Position numbers and translations under genes: made by a program. From Cerrena zonata (lineage: Eukaryota; Basidiomycota; Agaricomycetes; Polyporales; Cerrenaceae): a stretch of 64,000 bases of DNA. Of the stretch, positions 11,752-24,028 are shown piece by piece. The notes beneath the pieces are model-generated. The model saw only the letters and a program-made list of their open reading frames with translations. It had not been told where the DNA came from and made no database searches. Each line of letters opens with the position of its first letter. Position 1 is the first letter of the stretch. The stretch covers positions 1,426,001 to 1,490,000 of the forward strand of contig JASBNA010000002.1 in assembly GCA_038087015.1 (NCBI GenBank). Direction: 5' to 3'.

Positions 11752-12187
11752 TTGGTTGTTGTTGATGTACTAGCCACTGACGGACAAGCAAGATAGAGAT
11801 GTCTTGAGGGAATCTTGCGCCGTTGGGCGGATGACGAGAGAGAGAAGATGAGAGTACGGAGGAAAGAGAAGACAAACCTAGCGGGCGAAGATGAGGGCAA
11901 GAGGCTGGCAGAGGGCCAACGTTGGGCTGACGGTTGTTCTTGTTATAGACCTCTGAGCCTTATCGGATCTTTCAACGCCTCGCTTTGTGCGCTTGGACCT
12001 CGGAAGGGGCGGGCCGGACAATTGTATTCCAACATGCACCGCCCGTTAAGGGTACTTTTGTGCTTACGTATGCAACGCGTTGTCGAAAAAGACGCGTCCA
12101 AGTCGGGTGCAGGTGTGAACTCGAGGCCTGCCTTCCTTGGTGGCTGTAGTTGCCACCCCGAATACTACCCTCCTCTCCATCTCCAAT
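11752..12187. other. divergent promoter region RNase III gene / nucleoporin gene
   Basis: This shared upstream region of 436 bp lies between two divergent starts. I see no clear TATA element or gene. Confidence 0.5.
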
Positions 12188-15100
12188 ATGTCTAGAATGA
12201 ACGGTGTCTCGTTTGCACACAATTCCCTTGCAAAAACTGGACATCCTCAGCCAGCGCCCGGTCCACCACCGCTGTTGGATCTGCCAGGCTTGCAGGCAGC
12301 TAGCAAAGTACTACAAGAACAGTTTGCGAAGGATGCACAAGCGGTACCAGAGCTAGGGGAAATGCTGGCTGGCTGTATGTGATATATCTCCACTCATACG
12401 ACATGACTAACCTTCCCTTAGCTGGCCAGTCGTTCTCCGCTTTGTATAGTGTATTCCCTGATGATTACCGGACACCGTTTCAGAAAAAGCGGTTGGTCCC
12501 CATACCAGAATCTTTGTTCCAACACTACAACAGTATGTCAGACCATTATAAGGAAAATGAATGAAACTTACAAGACGTGCAGCTACTAGTGTTACCACAC
12601 ATATGGGTCTTATGCCTGAGCTTGACCGCGTATGGATATCCATAGACCATAACCTCTTCCTCTGGGACTACGTTGAAGGGTACGACCACATATAACTCGC
12701 ATGCATACAGGATACTAACCAACCCCCAGCCAAGAATTGAGCTCATTTGTCGACCAACCAGATGTGATCTCCCATGTCACGCTTGTGAAGCCCAAACCAA
12801 ACGTGTTTATCGACGACATAACCTACCTATTAGTACTATGCACTCCGATATCAGTCGTTCTCATCGGAGTGTCTATCGCAGATGTCCCCGGACCCAGCAA
12901 CCGCAGTCGGAAAGAGATCAAGCTTTACGCCACAGACATGTCGGTGAACTGTGACGTCGAGATGCTATCTGTTGCGGGTACTGAGGATGGGCGTATCTTC
13001 ATGTGTGGAGCCCAGGATGGTAATCTGTATGAATTGCATTACCAGGAGAAGGAGGGATGGTTTGGCAAGCGTGTGCAATTGATCAACCACTCCATCGGTG
13101 GAGTACAAAGCTTATTGCCCCGATTTAGCTCTACACAGACTGAAGGTACGTACATTGAGCCACTTAATTGATTCCCATCGTTCGACGTACAATTTCAGAT
13201 CGAATCGTTTCCCTTGTATCGGATGTCCACCGAAATTGCTTCTACACACTGACCGCAAGCAATTCCATCTCCGTTTGGCGAACTAATGGCGACAAATCAA
13301 TACAACATGTACAGACGCTTTCCAATCTGTATAAGCTCGCACAGGACAAAGCACCTGGTACTCCCGCTCTCACGCCTGCGACATTTTCAATATTCTCTCT
13401 CCATGTTCTGGAACCTGGCCGCTCGCAGTCCAGTGCCCATCTTATGGCAATAACTGCCAATGGTGTCCGACTCTTCATTGGTAGCACCATGGGAAGCTTT
13501 AACCGACAGTTACAAGTGGTGCATGTCAGGTTACCACCACCAAATCTCATTCATCCTGATGAGCAAGCCAGTCCGTTCCGCCCACAGATTACTGGTTACG
13601 GTTTAGGACGTCAACCTCAACCAACCCCATCCCGACCGTATATCCTGAACGGCCTCGATATTTCTTGTTATGATGCTGGTCTGATTGTGGCCGCTCAGCC
13701 TGGCGACACCGATACTACAGATTTCTTACTTTGTTTGTCGCCAGATCTCTCTCGTGTTGGAAACCTCGGACAAGTACACGGTCCTCAGGTACAACAGCAA
13801 CCGACATATCCAAACATGTATGGTGCTACCCAAGGGCCTGGTCGACCGGTCTTGACAGAGAACGCTACCCTGATCCCGGTTCCTGGCCGTACTTGGGCAA
13901 TGGCAGCTGTTACTCGTCCATCATCTACTGTTGCTTCTACACCGCCTGACTGCCCTGCACCTGTGATCATCAATGAATTGGCTACCCAATTCTCCGAACC
14001 TACACGGCAGTTCATGATATTGACCAATGCTGGCTTGACCTTTATGGCTAAACGGAGAGCTTTGGACTCTTTGAAAGAGGTTATTGAGGAACTTCACGTC
14101 AATGGAAACTACCAGCCTTTGATTGAGTTCCGCGACAGGTGTGTAAATGTCAAACAACATCTATGAATTACCACTTAGTCTTCCCGTAGCTTTGGTCGTG
14201 ATCAGACATGTGCTATGCTACTCGCTATTGCGTGCGAGAACACTTTCGTTGATGCTACTGGACAAACGAACTTTAGTCCTGTGAGCCCGGAGATTGCGTC
14301 TGTTGCCAGACAGGTATTCTATGACTTCGGCGAGAGACCTATTTGGGCTGAAAGAACAACTTATGGCACCAGTGAGTAGTACACTCGTAACATCACAATA
14401 GATTCACAATTAACGCAAGAAATGTTGTAGCTGAAGGGACAGGTTCTACTACGTATAGTGGCCGTAGGGAGGGTCTAGCGTTATATTTCGCTCGACTTGT
14501 TCGTCCATTCTGGAAAGCAAAACTCATGAAGCCTGGGTAAGAGAACCACTCTTTTCCTAGATACTTCGCACATACTTACCGGTGTGCAATGTCAGTCCAT
14601 TTGGTTTCGCAGTTTCAAATATCTCGGACGATACGATGACATTAGTCCAGAAAAACTTGGAGTCAGTGAAGAGATTCTTCGAAACAAACCATGGGTTCTT
14701 CAGTGCTGGTAGTGGTGACCATGCTGGTGCACGTCTCAACCCCGAGCAGGAGGCCTTGAAGGCGGAGAAACACTCTGCGGATCTGTTGATTGCTTTGCTG
14801 AAGAGGACGATTGAAGCTATCAGCTTCTTCATCCTGCTGGTCGACCACAATATTGGTGAACTCATTGAGCAGTGAGTAGACATTTGATCGTTCACGTCGG
14901 TTGACCTCTCTAAATCTTGTTAAACTAGATGTGAACCTGATGTCAAGAAGTCGATTCAGAACCTGACCTTCGAACAACTTGTTATCGAACAAGGCGGGGT
15001 TGCTGTTGCCCGTGCTCTTGTCAATGTCCTCATTAACCAGCAGATTGGTCAACAGCTTGGGGTCGAGGCTATCAGCAACACCCTGCAGTTGCGTTGTTCG

Positions 15101-16958
15101 ACGTTCTGCAGCTCTGACGACGTCATGTTGTACAAGGCTCGTGAGGCTGTGCGTAAAGCAGCTGAGACTAAGAACCCTCTCGAAAGGCAGGAATGCTTGA
15201 GCAATTCCTTACAGTAAGTTACTAATAATTTCTTGCTCCCTGGAACGTCGATGTTCACCCACGTTCTTGTAGATTATTCATCCAAGGAGCTCGCATACTC
15301 GAATTCGAGAAGCTGCGTGAGATCGTCGGTGACTACCAACAGTTGAACTACGCCAAAGGTGCAGTCGAGCTCCCGCTACACTGCGCCGAAGTACTAGACA
15401 GCGATAGCCACGGTCGAGAGTACTGGTATAATGGTTCCCCAACAAACGATCCCCGTGCGGAAGCTTGGAAACGGAGAAGTAATTGCTACGACTTGATCTT
15501 AGACTCGTTACAAGTCTTCGAAGATCGATGTGACAAGACGAATGGGGCTTCTCCATCAACGTATGATGACCCAGAAACTGTCAAGACTCATGCATACGAT
15601 CTTGCCTTCTCTGCAGATGACGAGATGTTCCATTCGACTCTGTATGATTGGCTGATTAGTAGAAACATTGCGGATGAACTGCTCGAGGTATGTGCTATTG
15701 CTTTGATGTTGGAATAATTCACTCAAAGATATCCAGATGCGACCTGCGTACCTTGAAGCATATCTTCGTAGAGATCCGGTGACTGAGCAGAAGTATCAAC
15801 TGCTTTGGCAGTTCTACGTCAAGGACGGCCAACCTCTAAGAGCAGCTGAGGTTCTTGGCGCTCTTGCTGAATCTACCGAGTCAGTTTTGTGTTCCCTTCT
15901 TCTCGATATTATCTGACGTTGATTCCTTACCTTCCTAGATTCGATCTCTCTCTCGATGGCCGGTTAGAAGCCCTGACACTCGCTGTTAGTAACGCCAAGT
16001 CTCAACCAGTAGCAGTCGGAGGCAGACATGAAACTGCTCTCGCTTTCCTCTCGGAACTGGAGGAGAAACTTGATGTTCTGCAGGTACAACGAGAGTTGTT
16101 CAATACAATCAAACACAGGGCCCAAGAAGCCGGGGAGGTCGGGACCAAAGTCAAGCTGTTGTCGAAGGGCTTGCTTACTGTGACTGAGGTAAGTCGTCAA
16201 CTGATATGTCAACGCATTGAAAATTTCGGAACTAACTCGTCATAGATGTGGCAATTCTATGCCGACCCGTTAGACCTTCCCTTCACCAAACTCTCATTAC
16301 TCAATGTGTCTGAAACTCGTGATGATAATCTTGTTCGTCCCATTTGGAACAGGATATTTGAAGAAGGTACGTCGTGTTGTATTACATCTGCAGGTATCGT
16401 ATTAACAATATGATCAGCTATGGAGGATGCAGCACCTGAAGTCTCAGCTGACCGCATTACCTCACAAGTCGTCAAGCTTGGCCAACGATACTACCCTTCA
16501 GAATTTGCGTTCCCTCTTCGTATGTTGCTCAAGCCTTGGGATATTTCGTTGTTATTAACTACGATTTTATTCGTACAGGCCACGTTTCATCCCTTCTTGT
16601 CCGCTTTGCGTTGGCAAACAAGGACACTGTACCGTACGGGTGGGCACCGCGTATCCTAGTGCGATGCGGTGTACCTCACGCCGAAGTTTGGGACATCCTA
16701 CATGAGATGTACGAATCCCAGATCCCACCATTCAACGAACAATCGAATGTGCAACAAGTATCCTCCGACATCGCCGTCCTCATTACAGACTGGCTAGAAG
16801 AAGTCCGCAGGCCACAGTCACCAGCTTCCCGCATGGAGTTCCCCGTGTATCGAATTGACCAAGCCGTTGACCAATATCTGTCGGAACTTGAATCGAATAG
16901 GCTCGATACGAAGAGCCAGTACGAGAACATAAAACGCCAACTGCGGCGAAATTGGTAG
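12188..16958 (+). CDS. nucleoporin Nup155/Nup170 family
   Basis: This is an inner-ring scaffold nucleoporin. The chosen start at 12188 (MSRMNGVSFAHNS) leads into LLDLPGLQAASKVLQEQFA, the standard Nup155 opening; an in-frame ATG at 12137 is a less likely alternative. The N-terminal propeller exons carry PDDYRTPFQKKRLVPIPESL, WISIDHNLFLWDYVEG, SSFVDQPDVISHVTLVKPKP and MCGAQDGNLYELHYQ. A large exon (13168-14166) ends in the linker to the helical domain. The C-terminal alpha-solenoid exons continue to LRRNW and the stop at 16958. More than ten short introns join in frame. No defect was seen. Confidence 0.93.
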
Positions 16959-17269
16959 TTAGTACCCTGTCATATTATACCATCCCCCCATTGCATTTGT
17001 ATATAGCCTAAATTGTAATATGCGGACGTCGCGAGCGTTGGATCATGTGCGAATACATATGTTGTATATGAGTACAACAGAAAATCAGTGGGTGTGAACC
17101 AAGTGGGTCGATTCAATAAATACGAGTTGAATAATTCCAATAGAATGTGAGGATAATACAAGGCGTTGATTAGTTGACTTCCAATATCGCTTCCTCTGCC
17201 CGAAGTAAAACACGCCCCACCACACGCTCCGTAAGTTTGTACACTTTGTATAGTGTCCTAAGGGGCGAA
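16959..17269. other. convergent 3' flanks
   Basis: About 310 bp between the convergent Nup155 and RING-CH genes. It is A+T-rich with no gene seen. Confidence 0.5.
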
Positions 17270-18120
17270 TTAGAACAAGGATGCATTACGGTAAGCATTC
17301 GACACAAACCTTGCGGCCCCAACCAATATCATAACCACGATTATGATGGTAGCAACATCCCGGCCATTAGTGTTATTTCTACGCGACCTCCATCGGAACC
17401 AAGTAAACCCAAACGGCATAGAGCTCAGCATGGATACGACTGCGCCTGCACCAACGACAGGTAACCCAAGCAAGAAACGATGAATAAATCTACGAAATAA
17501 TCCTGGAGGGCCCGCTGAAACTTTCGGTGTGGCGTAAGTCAACAGCTTCGCTTCCAGTTCCCTGGGGTTTAGTGCGCGAACAGTTGTCTTCACAACCATG
17601 CGGTACATAGTCCAGGGTGAGATGAAGAAGAATGAGTCGGCGTAGTCATCATCGTAAAGTAGGAAGGTTGTGATGTAGGACGAGCAGATGACTAGAATTG
17701 TGAATACAATAGCTGACAGCGCTCCAATGACAACTAACGGATGTTAACCAGGTTTTGTAAATTCATTACATGGTTAGTAGTACATACCGGGGTTTGTTGC
17801 AATGCCGACAACCTTCGTACGGGCAAAGTGGTAATGGTAACCGCATTGTGGGCAAGAATAGAAAGCGGAACGATTGGGGGAGGTATTCCTCCATCGTTGC
17901 AAGCATTTCACATGGACATACTACAGAAATCAATATTCATATAATGGTAAGACTATGATGATTGGTATTAAGTTGCTACTAGCATACTTACACTAATGGA
18001 ACCCTTGCACAAACATGGACGAATGAGTTTGCCTAGTTCGTGGTCTTCTCCATCAAGGCATATACGACATTGCTTCTCTTGTGGAGAAGATGGGGGTTCA
18101 GTAGCGTTCGCTTCGGACAT
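17270..18120 (-). CDS. RING-CH (RINGv) zinc-finger membrane protein, probable E3 ligase
   Basis: The start at 18120 gives MSEANATEPPSSPQEKQ, then a RING-variant finger split by one intron: CRICLDGE, RPCLCKGS, then YVHVKCLQRW and FYSCPQCGY. The spacing Cys-x2-Cys, Cys-x1-Cys, His-x3-Cys, Cys-x2-Cys is the C4HC3 pattern of MARCH/Doa10-type membrane ubiquitin ligases. Downstream exons give several hydrophobic segments (VIGALSAIVFTILVICSSYI, a loop with DDDYADSFFF, LLGLPVVGAGAVVSML, TIIIVVMILVGAARFV). It is therefore a polytopic membrane protein with an N-terminal cytosolic finger. The last exon may end at 17270, though a splice near YR|NASLF cannot be excluded. It is divergent from the carrier gene, with 273 bp between starts. 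Confidence 0.8.
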
Positions 18121-18393
18121 CGACGTGGTTACTGGGAAAGGCTTGTCCCACTGCCCATTGCTAAACTTCCACGACTAAACACTTGGATGTGCTCGGCAAG
18201 CGGCTGCACGTCATCAAACTGATCGATCGTGCCACGTGGAGACATGATCAAATGCTTTAGTCAAGTTACATGAGATGAGCTTTCCACCAACGAACTCACT
18301 TCCGACTCGTACACATAGAGGTATCATCCAACGCGTGATTTCCAGCAGTTCCAGATAACTGAATGTCACCTTGACTCTTGAATAAACCCACAC

Positions 18394-19849
18394 ATGTCTG
18401 AAGAACCCAGTCAAAGCGGCCATCTTCGGATCGTTGGTGCAATTGCAGGGATTGGGAGCGGTCAGTTTGGTTCGTGTTAGCTACCTGCATGGCTACTAAA
18501 TATTGCCGCTGCAGGGCTCACCAAGGTGAACAAAATACAGGTACTTCTAGATTGTCTTGATCTTACGAAACTCCTCTCAGGTTGCTGTCGGTCATGGGTA
18601 CGGACATGGACTACTCTGACTGGTAAACATATTCATCTTTGCTTTGTTTTTAAGCTGACAACTTTTCACCAGTTCGTTCACTTACTTAACTTCTTACTAA
18701 AACTAGATTTGATACGGTGAAAACACGTCTACAATGTTCACCACCGGGGACCTATCGTGGCGCAATAGACTGTCTAATGAAAGTTGTTCGTAATGAGGTG
18801 ACTATACTTCAAATTCAAAATCATATTTGAAATGTAAGATGATGTACTCAAAGAAGACCACGCTAGGGGCTTCTTGGACTGTATAAAGGAGCCACACCTC
18901 CGGCAGTTGGGTGGGGTGCCATCGACTCACTCTTACTTGGGTCACTTCACAACTACCGTCTCTACCTTATTCGACATAATTGGACAGAGCCAGTCCTAGG
19001 ATCAGATACTCGAAGATTGACACTTTCAGGGCATGGCATCGCCGGTTTGGGAGCTGGTCTTACTAGTGCTCTGATCGCCACACCTATGGAACTCTTGAAA
19101 AGTGAGGAGAATATGGGGATACATTTCATATTAGCTCACATGTTTTAGTCAAGTTGCAGATGCAATCCCAAAGAGTCACCAGTGAAAGAGAGTTCAAGGG
19201 TCCGATTGATTGTGCGAAACAGATTGTTCGAAACAAAGGTGTTCTCGGACTGTGGACAGGCTTCACAGGAAGTTTAGCTTTCCGAGCCTAACTTTCTCTT
19301 CATGTTCGGCTCCTTCGAGGTAAGTCTACATGTCCTTATTCGTTGGGTAATCAAAACATGGTATCTTTTGGACTAGGGCTTGATGAGACTTTGTACAAAA
19401 TTGCAAGGTACCTCACTTGAGGTATGTCGAGACTCCTTTGAGTAACTTCCCCCTTACTAAGGAAATGTTACAGATGAGCACCGGAACAGCCAATTTTATC
19501 TCTGGTGGTCTTGGTTCATTCGCATTCTGGTTTATGGCCATACCGGCCGACAATGTCAAAAAGTATACATTCTTCGTCATAATACATCCTTCGAGTTGCT
19601 GATATATCTATCTATCATAGTCGCATGATGGCGGTCCCTCTCAGTGATGCAAGACCAACCTTCAGAGGAACGGTTAGGTTGATTTACACTACTATTGGGC
19701 TACGAGGTTTCTTCGCTGGTTTGACACCTTGTTTATTACGAGCATTCCCTTCCAATGCGTGCGCCTTCTACGTGTACGAAGGGTTAATGCGCGGGTTCGG
19801 GGCTGAAAAGGTGCGCAAGTATCCTCAGTCGAGCATTCTCGATGGCTAA
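18394..19849 (+). CDS. mitochondrial carrier family protein (SLC25), with a frame break
   Basis: This is a three-repeat inner-membrane transporter. Exon 1 (MSEEPSQSGHLRIVGAIAG) splices to GLTKVAVGHG and then FDTVKTRLQCSPPGTYRGAI. The second repeat has ATPMELLKIKLQMQSQR, and the third has IPADNVKNRMMAVPL and GFFAGLTPCLLRAFPSNA. The first signature reads HGFD rather than HPFD. In the exon covering about 19148-19320, the frame GLWTGFTGSLAFRA meets TAA at 19289-19291, while the next frame continues exactly as carriers do (NFLFMFGSFE). One extra T at 19289 explains this. All downstream exons stay open. The substrate is unknown; the repeat sequences suggest the amino-acid/carnitine branch. It is either a recently broken gene or a base-call error. 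Confidence 0.8.
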
Positions 19850-20005
19850 CTCAAACCTCGGCAGACACGACATTGACACGAATTAGATACCCACACATCC
19901 CTAGACTTCATCTTACCTCAGTTTCTTATATCCTCGATGACTTTCCCTTACATTATCCCATAGACAGACAATGTGCAATGATGCCAGCACAGAGTAAAAT
20001 GCATG

Positions 20006-22001
20006 TCATGAATCAACATCAACATCATCCACACTAACTACACTTCTACTATTATTCCGCCAACTCACATATCCCCAAGCAGCTAACGGTACCAATATCG
20101 ATGACACAATTCCACAAACAAATATCCACCTATGCCACCCACCCCATCCTGACTGTGCCCCATCCCTCATAGGCGAATCGTCGTCAACCAAAGTGATCGT
20201 CTTTTCGAAGAGATGTTCCAAGCCGGTAGGTTCTTCAGGTGGGAAGAATCGTTGAGGTTTAAGCCAACTGCCGTCGTCTGCAGCTTTGGCTTTCCCTTTC
20301 CGTTTATTCTTCTGTGCAGGAGTATTGGTTGGTGTCCAGTCCATTGCATCTGAATCGCTATCATCATCAGCTCTTCGGCCAGTGCTAAAATCATCCTCCT
20401 CATCCATGGCATTCTCGTCTGCATTAGTGTCATTCGAGGACTCCGTAGGTCGAAGGTTAGGGAAAGAAGGTAGGCCGAATATAGGATGAGATATTGGAAT
20501 GTTGGAAGAACCGGCACCCCTAGGCTTGTTCGATATGGATAGTGGTCCTAAGAGATCTGGTTCCACCAAACTGGAGGAGGGAGTGGATCCGCGAGACATG
20601 GTTGGACTAGGTGATAGACCGAAGCGAGTTGGCCTGTGTGATGCGTCGTCTCGGAGGTGGACTGCTGGGGGCCGTTGGATGCGTAGAGCGAATATCGAGC
20701 GAGCGAGAATCTGATACCTCGTCAATGAGATGGGGTCGTTTAGAAGTGATGATAATAGTACTCACCAAGAGTTCAAGTAAGCAAAACATGAAGCTAAATA
20801 TGCGAGTTCGAGTCGGTATTGGTTCTTGGAAATATGAGTAATCCCAGCTTGAAATAAATCTCGGCAGGACGAGGATAATAGATGCGACTAATCTGGAGAA
20901 CCACGCAAAGGTTTGGAGAATCTTCACACAGATGTAAGCACGAGATCTACAAAAATTACGCTAGGTTATTCACAGCTTACATTATACTCGTGTTTCCGTT
21001 TCTGACGCATGACCCGACCCTGTAGTTGGCTACGTTTAACGATAGCATATGTGGGGTCCCACGCTGTCCAAGCGATAGAGAACAAACTTAAGACGGGAAT
21101 AACAGGGAGAGCAGACAAGGGTATTCGCAGAGCATAACCAGCTGCGACTGTAATAGAGAAATAAATTCAATTGAGCATGTCTCTATATCGAGGAACATTA
21201 TAACAATCTTACCTTGACCATGAAATCCCAAACTGTCAAGAAAAGTAATCGCCCAAAGACAACCTCGTATCTTCCACACAAACAACGACTTCTCGAACTT
21301 GTCTTTCCTTGCCTGGGTCTCCACCAATCTCCTCTTATCGTTCCCCCGACTATCCTTCAAGAAAGCACCCAATGCACGTGTACGCGCCATTTCATCGCGC
21401 CTCCGAATCTCCGCTTCGACATTGGGTAGACATTCCTCGCAGACGGGGGTGTATCTCCTTTGCATGCGCTCTACGTAATCGGGCATTTCGGCGAGAGCGT
21501 CTGCGTATCGTTTCTGTGAGATTTTATTATAAGGATCGATAGGATTTGATAGTAAGTCATGAGGGTGGATGAGGAAGAGAAGAGAGGATGAGACGTACAG
21601 TGTCAGAGGGATCTGGTAGGTAGGCAGAGAGCATACCGGAGAGCATTTGCTGATTCCTCTTGCAAGTTTCACAGAATAAGTGGCTTGTGTCGCCATAACT
21701 AGAAGGTAGACGGTCCTTCCTAGACGAAGCTAACAGCGACACAGACAGTTTCTGGAGTATGAATTACCAAGAACCGAAGTGAGGAACGAAAGATTTATGA
21801 CGTACCTCGTTTGGCGAACGACTTCGCGTTCATAGTTTCATCATGCATGGCAGGTTCGTCCGAGATGATTTCTCCCCTGTCATCGTATCTATTCAGGCAG
21901 CCACATTCTGAGCAGCGAAACTGATGTGGATTTCGCGGGTTGACATCTGTTCCACAGTAGAAACAGACTTGGTGAGTCTTGCGTCGAAATAACTTCGACA
22001 T
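20006..22001 (-). CDS. ima1: Ima1/TMEM201-like inner nuclear membrane protein
   Basis: The start at 22001 (MSKLFRRKTHQ) leads into a zinc-finger Ima1 N-terminal domain: CFYCGTDV, FRCSECGCLN, then YDDRGEIISDEPAMHDE. A following exon has SHLFCETCKRNQQMLSGMLS, PDYVERMQRRYTPVCEEC and ARKDKFEKSLFVWKIRG, typical of the domain that anchors centromeric heterochromatin and links it to the nuclear envelope. Several membrane segments follow (for example IPLSALPVIPVLSLFSIAW). The large last exon (20006-20725) has a Ser/Pro-rich and acidic nucleoplasmic stretch and a final helix WIFVCGIVSSILVPLAAWGY near the C-terminus. It is divergent from the next gene, with 240 bp between starts. Confidence 0.82.
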
Positions 22002-22241
22002 GTCTGGTGTAATTTGGCGTTACTAGTATGTGTGATTCAGAGTATTTAATGAACAAGGAGGCAGATTATAGTGGTATCAGCAAAGCGAGAAATGAGCAGA
22101 GAGGTATTATGATCCAGAGTTTAAAGTCAAGAAGTGCATTGCAGCAGCAGCAAGTGGCCAGGCCAGGGATGGCTAATGATCGTAAGACACGGAGGTCGAA
22201 GCTGCTCGATCTCACAGCGCGTCGAGTAGACGCCTGCAATT

Positions 22242-23739
22242 ATGTCAACTTCACCCGCACCACAAGTCACTCGAGGAGATCTTACTCTCCAACCGGCTTA
22301 TTTCACTTCATCTTTGTTCGTGTATCCCCTCAGAGAGGACATAACCTAATCTCACACAAGCTTACTCGACTCGATATGCTCAAAGTGATCGAACGCAGCC
22401 GTTTGCGTTATTCAAAACCATCTGGAACGAACAGGGATGGAGTTGGCTTCATTTGAGAGTTTTCGACGCGAGAGCGCGAGAGAAATTCTTGATGTTGTTT
22501 TTAGACTGTTCATAGGTAATGCTCTAATCCTGTCAGTGATTTTGAATTATCTGGCTGAGTTTGTGATAGAACGGCTAATCCCAACGAGCCATCCAATAGA
22601 GAAGATTGTGGCACTGTTCGGAATTTACACATTCTACTTCTCGCAGCCTTCTACTTCAGGACCGTCCCTATATTCACTAAAACATATTCCAATACCGATT
22701 GGTACGTTCCGAACTATGCATACGTGAAATGAACAACTAACATTTCGTTCTCTGTGTCTTAGACATTTACAGGTCTCTACTTGATCTGCATAACGAGCTT
22801 ACTGATGAAGCCTTGCAACCCCTACAACCCTATGCAACACGTCTGCTAACTACTCTACTTGATGCCCAAGTATTCCACATCCTTCCTGAGGCATCTTTAC
22901 TTGCGCAGAACCCCAGTGTCTTGCCAAGGGAAATATTCGTTCCAGACGGTGTAGATCCCTCGACTATTCTTGGCACTGCCTCCGGCGAGGCAAGTACCTC
23001 AGGTACCCAGAAGCAGCCGAAGAAGAAAGGACGGCCATCGAAGCGAGACAAAGCTAAACGAGCAAAGGATGCCGTGCTCTCTCTAGATAAATGGCTAGAA
23101 AAGAACTCGTTTACCTATCCAACCTTTGCTACTGATTCTGGATCTGGACTGTCCTTGGCCGAAGATGCGACTAAAACGACGCATGCGTTGATTGCGCATC
23201 GACCAATCACACAGCAGCAACATTACAGTGCTCAGAAAAATCAACTATTGGCTCTGCTTGATTCCGGTGTTCAAGACGACGTCGGGGTTGGGTCCTCATC
23301 GAGGGGTTCCATCAGTGATCAACATCAACATCCTGGCAAGGCGGCGCTTTCCCGAGCCAACGAGGCTATTCTGGCGCGGCTGAGGAAGATAGACGAGATG
23401 GCCGCAGAGCAGGGGCTTGAAGTCGGAGGCGAAGGAGGAGAAATGACGGGCTTGTCACGGGTTGAAAAGGCCGTTGCTGATTACCGGGAGGGAAAGAGTC
23501 GAGGGGGAATATTGGAATTGGTGGAAGGGGGCAGGTATAGAGTCTGGCCCGCTGGATCAGGATGTTGTTATGCAGGAACAAGATATATTTATGGGAGCCA
23601 TGTAGATAATTTCTGGCAGGCGTTTAGGATGTGCGTCCATGTGGAGGGGACTTGGTGCTCGAAGAGTGCAGGGTCTGTCTGTTGGCCCTCGGTGTATTTT
23701 TACAATTCATATCGACTGGAGCATCGAAGAGCTGCGTGA
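22242..23739 (+). CDS. SNAPc subunit 1 (SNAP43)-like protein, frame uncertain near 22480
   Basis: The best model starts at 22242 (MSTSPAPQVTRGDLTLQ), splices at about 22320 to DRTQPFALFKTIWNEQGWSW, then HLRVFDARAREKFL. From about 22480 the protein-like frame is one nucleotide off (LDVVFRLFIGNALIL), then IEKIVALFGIYTFYFSQPS, LKHIPIPIDIYRSLLDL and DAQVFHILPE. The order (an acidic/aromatic opening, an arm ending in an 'LFGIYTFYFSQ' helix, then a strand and helix) matches the SNAPc subunit 1 domain that serves snRNA promoters; this is a family-level guess. The C-terminal half is low complexity with a basic stretch (KKKGRPSKRDKAKRAKDA) of nuclear-localisation type. An alternative start is 22437, which avoids the frame problem but drops the conserved N-terminus. 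Confidence 0.5.
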
Positions 23740-24028
23740 GGATTAAAATAGGACGAGGAAAGCAAGGCAGGATCTGTGGTGAGCGAGTTCCCAGGCAACG
23801 GAGGTCGGCGCCTAGAGTGAGAGGACGGGTGATGGCGTCTCAGGCTCAGGTGGTTCCTGCTCCAAGTTGACCAACGCCTTGTCTCTGTTTTCTCTGTCTT
23901 CCCTCTCTTCCCCGCATCGCCCTCCTCCAGGTCGTGTACATTACTCTCCTTCCATCACCCTCCTTCCCCTGTTCTCTAGCCTGTACACCACCCGTATCAC
24001 CACCATTTCCTCCTCGTCCCTAGAAGCA

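Noticed and set aside
18214..18490. Minus-strand frames that seemed to be a gene between the RING-CH and carrier genes
   Set aside because: The plus strand here carries exon 1 of the carrier (MSEEPSQSGHLRIVGAIAG) with a clean splice, so the minus frames are shadows or promoter sequence.
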